DNA of 64,000 bases, taken from Stigmatella erecta. GTDB taxonomy: Bacteria; Myxococcota; Myxococcia; Myxococcales; Myxococcaceae. The notes under the pieces are model-generated. The model was given only the letters and a program-made list of their open reading frames with translations. It had not been told where the DNA came from and did no database searches. Positions 1 to 8,362 of this stretch are shown here, in pieces. Numbering within the stretch: position 1 is the stretch's first letter; every line of letters starts with the position of its first letter. The stretch covers positions 1 through 64,000 of the forward strand of contig NZ_FOIJ01000008.1 in assembly GCF_900111745.1 (NCBI RefSeq). Reading direction: 5' to 3'. The translations under genes were made by a program, and so were the position numbers.

Positions 1-428
1 GCCAGGAACACGCCCACCTGACTGTTCTCAATGCGCCCGGCCGTCCCCGTGTACTGGCGCGCCACTCCTGCGGACTTGTCCCCCTTCTTCAGAAATCCCG
101 TCTCATCCACTGCCAGCACGCCTCCTTCGCCCAAGCTCTGGCGGGCGTAGGTGAGCACATCGTCCCTCACGGTGCTCTCGTCCCAGCTGGCTCTCAACAG
201 AAGGTGCTGGAAGGCGTAGGGCGCTTCTTTACCTGCCTCCTGGGACAGTCCCCACGTGTTCTTCCTCTCCGCTCGGGACAACAGCGCCTTCACGTAGCTG
301 CTGGCCGCCTCGGGCGCCTCGCGCCGACGAAAGTGGGGCTCCATCCACTCGGTCAACCGCTCCAACTCGGCCGAGAGTTTCTCAAGGAGGACGACCTCTT
401 CGAACTGGGTTGCTGCCTGGGCTGCCAT
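1..428 (-). CDS. IS701-family transposase, N-terminal part (cut by window edge)
   Basis: Read on the minus strand, an ATG at 428 opens a continuous frame of 142 codons that runs off the left edge. The last visible part contains AVDETGFLKKG and, after a short gap, the stretch GTAGRIENSQVGV. These are the first catalytic aspartate region and following signature of the IS701/DDE group. The N-terminal 100 residues are the usual helical part of these transposases (LTEWMEPHFRRREA). No stop or frameshift is visible, so the copy could be intact outside the window. Its upstream end is marked by the 8-mer at 500-507. It stands back to back with a second, deleted element to its right. The function, cut-and-paste DNA transposition, is taken from the family. 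Confidence 0.85.
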   Translation of the reverse strand, partial: MAAQAATQFEEVVLLEKLSAELERLTEWMEPHFRRREAPEAASSYVKALLSRAERKNTWGLSQEAGKEAPYAFQHLLLRASWDESTVRDDVLTYARQSLGEGGVLAVDETGFLKKGDKSAGVARQYTGTAGRIENSQVGVFL

Positions 429-499
429 GGGAACACTCCGCACTACCTTCTCTGTTGGCTCAACAGAGGACTACCCATGAGGTCTTCCCATCTACAACT

Positions 500-530
500 G
501 TAGTACTTAGTACTACCCGGTCGTAGTACT
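500..530. repeat. IS701-type terminal motifs (GTAGTACT) at the junction of two elements
   Basis: The 8-mer GTAGTACT occurs at 500-507. Its exact reverse complement AGTACTAC occurs at 509-516, so the two form a palindrome around one central base. A further direct copy lies at 523-530. Another GTAGTACT lies at 947-954, just after the transposase remnant. The simplest reading is that 500-507 is the outer end of the left element, and that 509-516 and 947-954 are the inverted ends of the deleted right element. The terminal sequence is inferred from position only. Confidence 0.5.
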
Positions 531-954
531 GGCTGTCCATGGTCCCGGAAGCCACCACCATGGAGGAGCTCATCTACCTGGTGAAGAGCCGTTGGCGCAT
601 CGAGCGCGACTACCAGGAGATGAGGGACGAATTGGGCCTGGACCGTTACGAAGGCCGGAACTGGCGGAGCTTCCACCATCACGGAGTGCTCTGCATTGCC
701 GCCTACGCCTTCCTCGCAGCCGAGCGTGCTCGGCTTTCCCCCAGCACCTGTTGCCTTCTTGCGCCCCGCTACCTTACCTGCGGAGTTCAAGGGGCGGGGG
801 GCTGCCGCTGCGCCCCGAGCGTCACAACCCGGCGTCCATCACCACCCAACGGCTTTGCCAGGCGCGCATGTGGCTGCTGCGACTCCCCTGCTGCCCGTGG
901 TGCGGGAGCATCACCAGCACCGGCAAAGCCTACCGTTTATGACACAGTAGTACT
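509..954 (+). mobile_element. Internally deleted IS701-like element (446 bp)
   Basis: This segment is bounded by AGTACTAC (509-516) and GTAGTACT (947-954), a perfect 8-bp inverted pair. It carries only the C-terminal third of a transposase. Full IS701 elements are usually about three times longer, so most of the interior is missing. It abuts the minus-strand transposase on its left, with a single base between the two terminal motifs. That suggests two insertions or a rearranged duplicate. It cannot encode an active transposase; mobilisation in trans is possible only if both ends are genuine. Confidence 0.5.
539..942 (+). pseudogene. IS701-family transposase, C-terminal remnant with a frameshift
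   Basis: From 539 the frame reads MEELIYLVKSRWRIERDYQE and, a few residues on, LDRYEGRNWRSFHHH, then CIAAYAFLAAERA. This is the conserved C-terminal region of IS701 transposases, with the catalytic glutamate in the WRIERDYQE motif. About 70 residues later the similarity moves to another frame, where RPERHNPASITTQRL and a Cys-rich tail (LPCCPWC) appear and end at 942. The N-terminal two thirds, including the DDE aspartates, are absent. It is a non-functional remnant of the same family as the minus-strand copy on its left, and a different copy because its orientation is opposite. Confidence 0.75.
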
Positions 955-957
955 AGA

Positions 958-1113
958 CTGCACCGCATCCGCCAGCCCTTTGGGGCCTTACAGGCGCCGT
1001 CGATTTCGGCACCTGTAGACACCACTTCGGACACTGAGTTCCAGCGCTTGGGCAATGCGGCGGGCGCTCTGGCCCTCGGCGCGCCACAAGAGCAGGGTGG
1101 CTCTCAGCGCTAT
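958..1113 (-). pseudogene. IS630-type transposase helix-turn-helix fragment
   Basis: On the minus strand a short coding-like stretch reads LRATLLLWRAEGQSARRIAQ followed by ALELSVRSGVYRC. This is the N-terminal helix-turn-helix of IS630/Tc1-type transposases (consensus around EGQSARRIAQALG, then TVYRW). The frame then meets a stop before the usual GLADA motif, which is still recognisable (GPKGLADAV). Nothing of the DDE domain is present. It is the eroded 5' end of a third, unrelated insertion sequence, so this spot has received repeated insertions. Confidence 0.6.
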
Positions 1114-1393
1114 GCCTTCCTGTGGCCTTGGCGCCGCGCTGTGCGCAGACGGCGTCGGTGTTCAAGACTCAGTTCGATTCTCTGGGAATCCAAGTCCACT
1201 AGGGCTACTCTTCACGGGCACTTCCGAGGCTACCCCCTGATAGAACTTACTTCCACTGGCTTAGCGCACGCTCTACTGTATGCCTGCCCCTTTCAAGATG
1301 CATAATGCTACTGAAACCGTTTAGGATGTACTCATCCCGGGAAGTTCACACCATAAGGAGTCTCATCTGTCTCTACCCCCTCAACCAAGCCAC
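1114..1393 (+). other. Upstream region of the hamAB operon
   Basis: This 280-base stretch has no convincing gene. Base composition falls from GC-rich to more balanced toward its right end, which marks the left edge of the lower-GC defence module. A CATAAT at 1301-1306 is a possible -10 box, but no good -35 is visible. AAGGAG at 1355-1360 is the only strong ribosome-binding site. It sits 6 bases before an in-frame CTG (1367) and 33 bases before the TTG (1394) used here as the hamA start. Confidence 0.4.
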
Positions 1394-2203
1394 TTGTCCT
1401 TGACGGCTGAGGACATTCTAGGTCCACATCCGCAGGTCTCGCATTTTTTTGGACAATGGCTTCAAGCTAGTGATGGGCAGACTGCAAAAAGTCTTCTTCA
1501 TCGTACACTGATCGTGAATTCGGCGGTTGCAAGCGATCCAATTCCTGCGGTTCGTGCCCTAATAAAAAAGCATCATGCGTCTGAAGGGAAACTCAAAAGG
1601 CTTCAGGCAAAGCGAGAAGCGCTTATCAAGCTAGGCTATACACGAGCTGCTCAAGCGGTCCAAGCATTTCCGGTTTCTGAGATAACGCGTAAGGGCAACC
1701 TAGCGGAAGTCATTCTGGCAGAATATTTATTGGCTCAGCCTGGGGTCCAAGTTCCCGTATATCGGCTTCGATACAATCCCAATACAGATCAGTCCATGAA
1801 GGGCGATGATGTCTTGGCATTTGAATTTAATCAAAAGACAGTTCGAGTGATTGTCGGCGAAACTAAATACAGGGGCACGCCCGCAATCGCTGCGATAAGA
1901 GACATTGGTGATGCGCTGACGGCGTCGCATAAGTCTGGCATGCCGGCATCGCTTGAGTTTGTCGCGGATCGCCTATATGAAGAGGGGAACGAAGAACTCG
2001 GAAATAAGGTCTCCCTTTGCACAAGTTTGTTTGCGGAGGGCAGGCTTCAGTTGGATTTTGCTGGCCTGCTAGTGAGTACCACAGGCGCGGCTGCATGCGT
2101 TGAAAGGGCCGAAGGCATCAACCTTCAACGGCTAGTGATTATCTCGTTGGGCATAGACCAGCCAGATATGTTTGTTCAGAATTGTTATAACGGGCTGGAG
2201 TAG
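1394..2203 (+). CDS. hamA: HamA-like nuclease subunit (DUF1837) of a Hachiman-type defence system
   Basis: The protein is 269 aa. Residues about 100-165 carry KGNLAEVILAEYLL, then a GDD (residues 137-139) before LAFEF, then IVGETKYRG with E156 and K158. That is the acidic-x-Lys arrangement of PD-(D/E)XK nucleases as found in DUF1837/HamA proteins. In Hachiman, HamA is a DNA nuclease held inactive by its HamB helicase partner and released when phage or damaged DNA is sensed. The helicase gene follows 2 bases after the stop, so the two are co-transcribed. The start is uncertain: TTG 1394 lacks a ribosome-binding site, while an in-frame CTG at 1367 has AAGGAG 6 bases upstream. An in-frame stop at 1322 limits the extension. 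Codon use is clearly less GC-biased than in the core genes to the right, a sign of horizontal transfer. The family assignment is by motif and gene order. Confidence 0.78.
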   Translation: MSLTAEDILGPHPQVSHFFGQWLQASDGQTAKSLLHRTLIVNSAVASDPIPAVRALIKKHHASEGKLKRLQAKREALIKLGYTRAAQAVQAFPVSEITRKGNLAEVILAEYLLAQPGVQVPVYRLRYNPNTDQSMKGDDVLAFEFNQKTVRVIVGETKYRGTPAIAAIRDIGDALTASHKSGMPASLEFVADRLYEEGNEELGNKVSLCTSLFAEGRLQLDFAGLLVSTTGAAACVERAEGINLQRLVIISLGIDQPDMFVQNCYNGLE

Positions 2204-2205
2204 CC

Positions 2206-5200
2206 GTGTCGCCACTTCCATATGACCACGCGGTGAAGAAGATTGCGTTGATCGATCAGTCTCATGTTTTGCGCAATCTGACTGCTCAACTTCATGCTAA
2301 ATATATACTAAAAGAAGTAGGAGAGCTTCCCGAGCGATTCCCTAAATTTGTTACGAGCCTTGAGGAGCGGGCGCAGTCCCTGGCGTACGCGCTGCTGTCA
2401 AGCGGTTGCAGTTTGGAGGAGACGGGCAGCAGAGGATCTGGCGCAGAGGCATTGACTAGAGCTGCTTCTCTTCTGCAAGAGGCATTCTTTTATAGTAATA
2501 GCACAACGCTCGACAGTAGGTTTCAACTGCTGATTGCGGGAATGGCATTTTACTCCGCTGGCCAATATTCTCGCGCATTCGTGACAATGCGCGAGGCAGT
2601 TCAACCGCTTTTAGCCGGGAAAATAGTACGCGCATTCCTCCAAAAAGACATTCCGGTGTTAGTAAGAGGAATCAACGAGGCCCTGCTCTCGACGGATAAT
2701 CTTGATGGAAGGATCGCCGAGGCAATTCAGGCAGAGAGTCTTGATGAGGAGTGGATGACTATTCTCGCAACCAGTCTCATTGCGAGGGCGCTAAATCTTC
2801 ATTTGGAGTCCCTGTATTCAGGACAAGGACAATCCGAGGAAGCCCTCGGTGTTTTGTCTAACGGCATGACCTGTATGTCCGCAGAAGATAGCCCAGGGTG
2901 GTGGTGGATCATGAGGTTGCTTAAGCTCATGATCCAGGATGGTGCCTCCAATTCACCCTATCTTCTATTGGGGCCATACTTTGAGGGTGAGACACACGCT
3001 ATTCTCGAACGCTATTGTCGCAGTCTCGCGTTTTTGGCGCGCCCCTCTTTCGAAATCTGGGCCTCGCAGAGAGCTGCGTTGCCACTTGCATTATCAAGTG
3101 AGGTGCGCGGTGGCGCAATTAGTCTGAGAACTAGCGCTGGAAAGACACGAGTAGCTGAAATTGCAATCGTCCACGCGCTTGCATCGGATCCTCAGGCAAA
3201 GGCTCTATACATAGCTCCATTTCGTTCTTTGGCTGCTGAGATTGAAAGCGCACTCTCCTCTACTTTGGAGCCACTGGGGTTTGGTGTGTCTCAACTTTAT
3301 GGCGGCTCAGTTGCAAGCAAGATGGACGAAAACATTCTTGGGCAGTCGCGTGTCGTCATAGCGACTCCCGAAAAAATTAAGAGCCTGTTGCGATTTGCGC
3401 CGCACATTAAAGATGACATTAGGATTTTTATAGTCGACGAGGGCCATCTGATTGGACTGAATGAACGCCTAATCCGTAATGAAGTATTCTTGGAAGGATT
3501 GTTGGCGCGCACCAAGGAATCGAAAGCCCGAATACTCTTGCTGTCGGCAGTCTTGCCAAACGCCGAACAGATTGGGGCATGGATAGGGGAGACGCCAAAA
3601 GCATCTGTCCGCTCACCATGGAAACCCTCTGGTGAGCGTTTTGGCCTTCTTTTATGGAACGGCAAAAGGGTAAAGCTTGAGTGGCGTGGGGACGAGCCGT
3701 CGTTTAACCCGGCCTTTGTGGATGCTGCGCCACCCCGCAAGAAAGGGCGCAGAAAACTATTTCCGGCCGATAAGCGTGAAGCTGTTGCTGCGACCGCAGT
3801 TCGCCTCAGCAACACAGGCCCGGTTTTGATCTTCACCGGGATGGCAAAGTCAGTCAAAGGCTTAGCACAGGCCGCTATCGAGGCGATGGGGCCGGGCGTA
3901 AACAACCACGATTGGCCACTAACAGAATGGCAAGTTTTTGAAGCAGCTTGTGCAGAGTCGCTAGGGCCAAATTCGATTGAGTTGCGTGCAGCTCGTGTCG
4001 GAGTGATTTGCCACCATGCGCAACTGCCATCTGAGGTTCGGTTTACCATTGAGCGGCTGATGCGTTCCCGTGCCCCTCGAATCATAGTTGCAACAACGAC
4101 GCTTGCCCAAGGTGTTAATGTAGGTGTCTCGTCAGTGATTATAGCCAATCACTTTGTTGACCAGAGGCCGATGTCTAATCGCGACTTCTGGAACATTTGC
4201 GGCAGAGCAGGCCGGGCATTCGTTGATATCGAAGGGAAGATCTTGTTTGCTCTCGACGAGACAGGAAAGGCTTGGCAAGTCGAGCGTGATAGAAAATTGG
4301 CTGATGATTACTTTCAGCTCAGTAAGATTGAGCCCGCCGTCAGTGGCGTCCTGGCGATGCTCCGTGGCCTGCGCTCGATTGCGAAGAAGTCTGGTGTTGA
4401 CTTTGCCCAGCTTCTAGAAATGGCGGCCAATAATGACTTCAGCGTTCTTAGTGCTGACGCTGGGTTTGCAGAGGTTTGTTGTGATTTGCTGGATGATGAG
4501 ATTTTGGCGCTAATTGAAGAGAATTCTTCAACGCCTCTTGAGGATTTTATTGATCAAACATTTGGGCGCTCGTTGGCCGCCCTTCAGGCTGCTCATGAAC
4601 CTCAATCACTTGGTGTTGGCGACCTGCTTTCTTTTATTAAGGCTCGTGCCAAGGCGACTATGCAGATGGCTCCATCCCAGGCGCGCCCAGCTATCATATC
4701 CTCTGCACTACCATTTCGCGCAGCAGTAAAGCTCTATGGCTTTCAAGAGCAGATAAAGCAGGTTGCTGCTCATTTTCTTGAGTCGGCTGGAGAATTGAAA
4801 GATCTTTGTACGCTCGTTAAACAATTTGAGCCGCTGATTCACTTGCTGCCGTCCGAGTTTCTTCAGACCGTTCCTGCGACAGAACACCTTGAGTTGATTA
4901 GAGAGCTGTGGCTGGGAGGGAGCCCTCTGGTTGAAATTGCCAAGCTGACATCTCAAGCTCAGCCCATCACTGCTCGATTTTATGGTCATGTGTTGCCTTG
5001 GATCATGAGCGGGGCTGCCCAGCAACTTAGGACGGCGGGTGATATTGCTTTGGCTGAAGTGCTGGACAAGGCTGCCGCCTGCGTCGAACTGGGGCTGCCC
5101 TCCGATGCCGCAGTTCGTGTGTTCTTGGCTGGCGTCATGGCACGTTCGGCCGCTACTGAAATAGCTTTAATTCTAAGCGATTATGTTGTTGGGCTTAGTG

Positions 5201-5574
5201 GCCGGATCCTACGTGCTCAACTGATAAGTCCAGACGTGCGTAAAGCCGCCAGCGGGAAAATATCACCATCGTCTCTTCATTGGCTTGAAATACTAGTTCT
5301 CCAAGATGCTGCACTCCCTAAGCCTCCACCGCCGCTTCCCAATCTCAGGATTACTGGTGTCGACAAAAATGTGTCACTGCATTTGCGAAGCTCCAGTGGC
5401 GGAACCGTCTGGATTGTTGATGCTTCGTACAAGGTGCTTCTTTCTCCTCCACGAGTAGCAGCGGCTGAATGGGATCGTGCCGCAAACGACCCTAGGCTTG
5501 TTTATCGGTGGAGCGAGCCGGATCAGTGTTGGAAAGCATTCTGTCGACAGCCCTTCTTTGAAGCTCAATATTAA
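2206..5574 (+). CDS. hamB: HamB-like SF2 DEAD/DEAH-type helicase of a Hachiman-type defence system
   Basis: The protein is 1122 aa. The first 280 residues are helical with no clear family. The helicase core follows: a Q-like segment (FEIWASQRAALP, near 282), Walker A LRTSAGKT (307-314), motif Ia IAPFRSLAAE, motif Ib ATPEK, and DEGH (411-414) in place of DEAH. Next come LLSAVLP, then TTTLAQGVNV, and the arginine finger motif ICGRAGRA near residue 665. The last 450 residues form a long helical region. In Hachiman, HamB is the ATP-dependent DNA-sensing helicase that controls HamA. It starts with GTG 2 bases after the hamA stop, with CTGGAG upstream acting as ribosome-binding site, so translation is probably coupled. 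Lower GC than the flanks supports acquisition as a module. A general DNA-repair helicase paired with a nuclease is the main alternative. Confidence 0.8.
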   Translation: MSPLPYDHAVKKIALIDQSHVLRNLTAQLHAKYILKEVGELPERFPKFVTSLEERAQSLAYALLSSGCSLEETGSRGSGAEALTRAASLLQEAFFYSNSTTLDSRFQLLIAGMAFYSAGQYSRAFVTMREAVQPLLAGKIVRAFLQKDIPVLVRGINEALLSTDNLDGRIAEAIQAESLDEEWMTILATSLIARALNLHLESLYSGQGQSEEALGVLSNGMTCMSAEDSPGWWWIMRLLKLMIQDGASNSPYLLLGPYFEGETHAILERYCRSLAFLARPSFEIWASQRAALPLALSSEVRGGAISLRTSAGKTRVAEIAIVHALASDPQAKALYIAPFRSLAAEIESALSSTLEPLGFGVSQLYGGSVASKMDENILGQSRVVIATPEKIKSLLRFAPHIKDDIRIFIVDEGHLIGLNERLIRNEVFLEGLLARTKESKARILLLSAVLPNAEQIGAWIGETPKASVRSPWKPSGERFGLLLWNGKRVKLEWRGDEPSFNPAFVDAAPPRKKGRRKLFPADKREAVAATAVRLSNTGPVLIFTGMAKSVKGLAQAAIEAMGPGVNNHDWPLTEWQVFEAACAESLGPNSIELRAARVGVICHHAQLPSEVRFTIERLMRSRAPRIIVATTTLAQGVNVGVSSVIIANHFVDQRPMSNRDFWNICGRAGRAFVDIEGKILFALDETGKAWQVERDRKLADDYFQLSKIEPAVSGVLAMLRGLRSIAKKSGVDFAQLLEMAANNDFSVLSADAGFAEVCCDLLDDEILALIEENSSTPLEDFIDQTFGRSLAALQAAHEPQSLGVGDLLSFIKARAKATMQMAPSQARPAIISSALPFRAAVKLYGFQEQIKQVAAHFLESAGELKDLCTLVKQFEPLIHLLPSEFLQTVPATEHLELIRELWLGGSPLVEIAKLTSQAQPITARFYGHVLPWIMSGAAQQLRTAGDIALAEVLDKAAACVELGLPSDAAVRVFLAGVMARSAATEIALILSDYVVGLSGRILRAQLISPDVRKAASGKISPSSLHWLEILVLQDAALPKPPPPLPNLRITGVDKNVSLHLRSSSGGTVWIVDASYKVLLSPPRVAAAEWDRAANDPRLVYRWSEPDQCWKAFCRQPFFEAQY

Positions 5575-6174
5575 GAGCAGCTAACAAAAAAACCACCTGC
5601 AGGGGCGGGATTCCCCTTGGCACTGCTTGGTCATATCGAGTTCCCGCTCCGAAGGAGCCGTTCCTCTGAAGCGCCAGTATCCGGAAAGCCCTTTCCGGGA
5701 AGAAGGCCGCTTGGAGGCTGTTGGAAGTGACCGCGTATAAAAAGCTCCAAATTCTGGTGGTGTGCTCCCGGACCTGCGCTCGTCTTGGGTGGTGTCACAC
5801 TTGCGCACTTCTCAATACGAGCGCTGCGGTGAATTCCAACGAGTCATATCCTGATGGATGGCGTGCTGTCTGAATTCATGCTCGCAACACAGAAGGTGAG
5901 TCGAAGGCGACCGAACTCTGTAGGTTTGAAGTGGGGAAGTCGATTCGCAACGCTCAGATAAATTCCTCTGTGGAGCGAGCTACAGACGGCCGCAGTGGTA
6001 GCGAATAAGGCCGCTCATTCGGCGCGGCGAGATGATCGCCATTCTCTGCCGCCGTTTCAAGCTTCGATACCAGCAACTCCTTGCCGAAGAGATCAGTGGG
6101 GCACGTGTGTCTCAGTGCGAACTCTAGAGCTTGGAGATCGTGTACTTTGATATTCCCGGGAACCCAAGGTCCCA
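5575..6174. other. 600-base stretch with no supportable gene
   Basis: No frame here shows both a credible start and codon bias. A minus-strand frame at 5954-6190 (about 78 codons from a GTG) has protein-like segments such as KVHDLQALEFALRH, and a plus-strand frame near 6029 has about 31 codons. Neither has a recognised family or a ribosome-binding site. The sequence may hold the worn remains of a gene lost when the defence module inserted. No insertion-sequence ends or tRNA are seen. Confidence 0.35.
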
Positions 6175-6802
6175 ATGAGCGAGTTGACACAAGATGAACT
6201 GGTCGAACTGGTTCACCAGTACTATGCGAAGGGTTTCCCAGCCGAAGAGGACGACCACAGCCAAGCCCTTCTTGCCTATCAGCGGACTCCGGAGCATGAG
6301 CGGTGGCGCTTGTGTTGGGAAAGAGCCTTGGCCTGGGATGAGTGGCGAACCTTGCTCAAGGACCTGCCGCGCGCTTTCCCAGGGCAGGGAATAGGCGTCG
6401 GCACTCAGCAATTTGCTTCAGCCTGTCTTCGTTGTTTTGTTTGTCGCAAGGAAGTCCAATTCCAAGGGGGAGCTTCGTTACGCGCATTGCTGTCGCCGTG
6501 AGCGTTCTTGTTCCGCTCTATGTGGTTTACGTGACGGCCAGAAAATAATATGGAGCAGCGCGAGAAGGCGAGGAGCAGCGCCGTTATCGCTCTTCCCGCC
6601 CTGAGATTTCCTTCGAGTTCTCTGGTGCATTGAAAGCTGAAACTGACGCGCTCTCCCGCTTGGTGGAGCAAGTCTTGGGCTGCCGTCCATTTCCCCTGTC
6701 CTTGGCGCAAGTGCCTTTGCCTGGAATTCGAGTTGGATTCTTCAATGGGGAAGAGGAGCCGACGTTGCTAGATGCGCTCTTCTCTGACGGCTTGGAGAAC
6801 CG
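6175..6802 (+). pseudogene. Decayed small cytoplasmic protein gene, 3' end interrupted by IS66 element
   Basis: ATG 6175 starts a frame reading MSELTQDELVELVHQYYAKG, with Cys-containing sequence (SACLRCFVC) near residue 82. Around 6440-6480 the coding signal moves to another frame, which reads FVTRIAVAVSVLVPLYVVY. That frame is broken by TAA at 6546-6548, then continues as ISFEFSGALKAETDA, then VLGCRPFPLSLAQVPLPG, and ends DALFSDGLEN. An IS66 element sits after 6802. When it and one copy of the target duplication are removed, the frame continues Leu-Pro-stop at 8287-8294, giving an original C-terminus of LFSDGLENLP. I believe this belongs to an uncharacterised myxobacterial family of roughly 200 residues but cannot name a function. 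One frameshift and one nonsense mutation show that decay was under way apart from the insertion. Confidence 0.6.
6795..6802. repeat. Target site duplication, left copy (GGAGAACC)
   Basis: GGAGAACC lies immediately before the left end of the IS66 element and is repeated exactly at 8281-8288, immediately after its right end. An 8-bp duplication is the size typical of IS66-family insertion. Its perfection indicates a fairly recent insertion, more recent than the internal damage to the transposase would suggest unless the element moved in trans. Confidence 0.9.
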
Positions 6803-8280
6803 TAACCGTTCACCGGATTGGGCTGCTTGAGGGGTGAGCAGGAGCGGACAGAAGGGAGAGAAACCTATCGACAGGGTAGGCCGAGGACTGTACTACCTGT
6901 GAGGTGAGCCCTGCAGATGCCAAAGATGTCCGAATCGCGGAGCTGGAAGCGCAGCTGGCGCAGAGGGACGAGCGCATTGCGCAGTTGATGGCGCTGGTGG
7001 GTACCCTTACCCAGCGGGTGGCAGAGCTGGAGCAGCGGCTGGCGCAGAACTCCAGCAACTCCTCGCGCCCACCCTCGTCCGATGCGCCTGGCAGCGCGCG
7101 GCCATGGGAAAAAGCCCACGGGGAGGCGGCCGGGCGGGCAGCCCGGACACAAGAAGCATGAGCGAAGGCTATTAAGTCGTCGAGGTGCCACCGCTGTCTG
7201 CCATCGTCACTGAGTATCGCAGCCACGCGTTGGAGTGCAGCGCGTGCGGGACGGTGACGCGACAGCCTGTGCCTGCGCATGCGCGCAGCGCCTTCGGCGA
7301 CAGGTTGGGTGCGCTGGCCAGCCTCCTGGTGGGCAAGTACCGGTTGTCCAAGCGGCTGGTGAAGCACGCGCTCTCGGACATGTTGGGTGTCGAACTGTGT
7401 GTGGGCAGCGTCATCAACCTCGAAGAGGAGATGGCCGACGCTCTGGCGTCGGCGGTGCTCCAGGCCACCCAGTACGTGCAGGCGGCGGACACGGTGCACG
7501 CGGACGAGACGGGGTGGGTGGAGGGGCGCGAGGACGGCCGGGGCAAGCGCGCCTGGCTGTGGAGGGTGGCGAGCGCGCGGGTGGCCCTCTTCCACATCGC
7601 CGCGAGTCGAGGCGGCAAGGTGGCACGTGCCCTGCTGGGTGAGGACTTCACAGGCTTCCTCGTCACCGACAGGTGGAGTGGCTACGCGTGGTACGACGCG
7701 GGGCTTCGGAAAGTGTGCTGGGCCCACCTCACCCGCGATTTCCAAGGCTTCATCGACCGTGGCGGTAGGGGCGGCCGCCTGGGCAAGAAGCTGATGCGCC
7801 AGAGAAACCTCTTCTTCACCTGGTACCACCTCGTGCGCGATGCAACCCTGACTCGCCAAGAGTTCGAGAAGAGAATGCCGGAAGTGGAGCGCGAGGTGGG
7901 ACGGCTGCTGCGCCGGGCCGCAGCGCGCGCGGAGAAGAAGACGGCCGGTATGGCCTGGGAGATTCTCCAGTGGGAGAAGTGCCTGTGGACGTTTGTCGAT
8001 GTGCCGGGCCTGGAGCCAACCAACAACTTCGGCGAGAGGTGCCTGCGTCACGCCGTCATTTACAGGAAGACTTTCTTCGGGACGCAAGGCCCCCAGGGCA
8101 GCCGCTTCGTGGAACGGATCCTCACGGCGGTCACCTCTCTCAAACTTCAACAGCGCGGCGTACTGACCTTCCTGACGGACACGCTGCACGCTCACTGTCG
8201 AGGCCTTCCAACACCCTCGCTGCTACCCATTGCGGACACGCCTCAGCTTGCCAACGCTGCCTGAGGCGGTGAACGGTTAC
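6803..8280 (+). mobile_element. IS66-family insertion sequence (1478 bp, single-gene type)
   Basis: The left end GTAACCGTTCACCG (6803-6816) is the exact reverse complement of the right end CGGTGAACGGTTAC (8267-8280), and both are flanked by the 8-bp duplication GGAGAACC. The element encodes only the large transposase and lacks the accessory tnpA and tnpB genes of classical IS66, so it is of the shorter ISBst12-like type. The transposase gene is broken, so the copy is probably non-autonomous. It landed in the last two codons of the decayed gene at 6175 and replaced the terminal Leu-Pro with a few element-encoded residues. Confidence 0.92.
6904..8264 (+). pseudogene. IS66-family transposase, frameshifted and internally deleted
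   Basis: The first frame (GTG 6904 to 7161) encodes the N-terminal coiled-coil segment (RIAELEAQLAQRDERIAQL) and the linker SSNSSRPPSSDAPG. The expected next motif (GKKPTGRRPGGQPGHKKHER) is present, but one frame over. It is followed almost at once by VVEVPPLSAIV, so about 30 residues containing the first half of the zinc ribbon are missing. The second frame (7185-8264) has the remaining CSAC pair and the DDE core. The catalytic residues look intact: Asp in HADETGW, Asp in VTDRWSGYAWYD, Glu in NNFGERCLRHA. As it stands the gene cannot make a normal transposase. Confidence 0.88.
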
Positions 8281-8288
8281 GGAGAACC
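8281..8288. repeat. Target site duplication, right copy (GGAGAACC)
   Basis: This is the exact repeat of 6795-6802, directly after the right inverted end of the IS66 element. Together with the following bases it restores the last codons (Leu, Pro, stop) of the interrupted gene. Confidence 0.9.
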
Positions 8289-8314
8289 TTCCGTGAGGCT
8301 GAATGTCTCCGCGA

Positions 8315-8347
8315 GCATAGACAGGGCAAGCGCAGCTCTGTCCATGC
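8315..8347. terminator. Hairpin between convergent genes
   Basis: GCATAGACAG (8315-8324) pairs with CTGTCCATGC (8338-8347) with one mismatch, leaving a 13-base loop. It lies just after the end of the interrupted plus-strand gene and 16 bases past the stop of the minus-strand deoxyhypusine-synthase-like gene, so it could end either transcript. There is no strong T-run on either side. Confidence 0.4.
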
Positions 8348-8362
8348 GTGCGAGGCAGTTGT

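Noticed and set aside
5581-5808. Minus-strand 75-codon frame after hamB
   Set aside because: No ribosome-binding site, no family resemblance and weak codon bias; not strong enough to call a gene.
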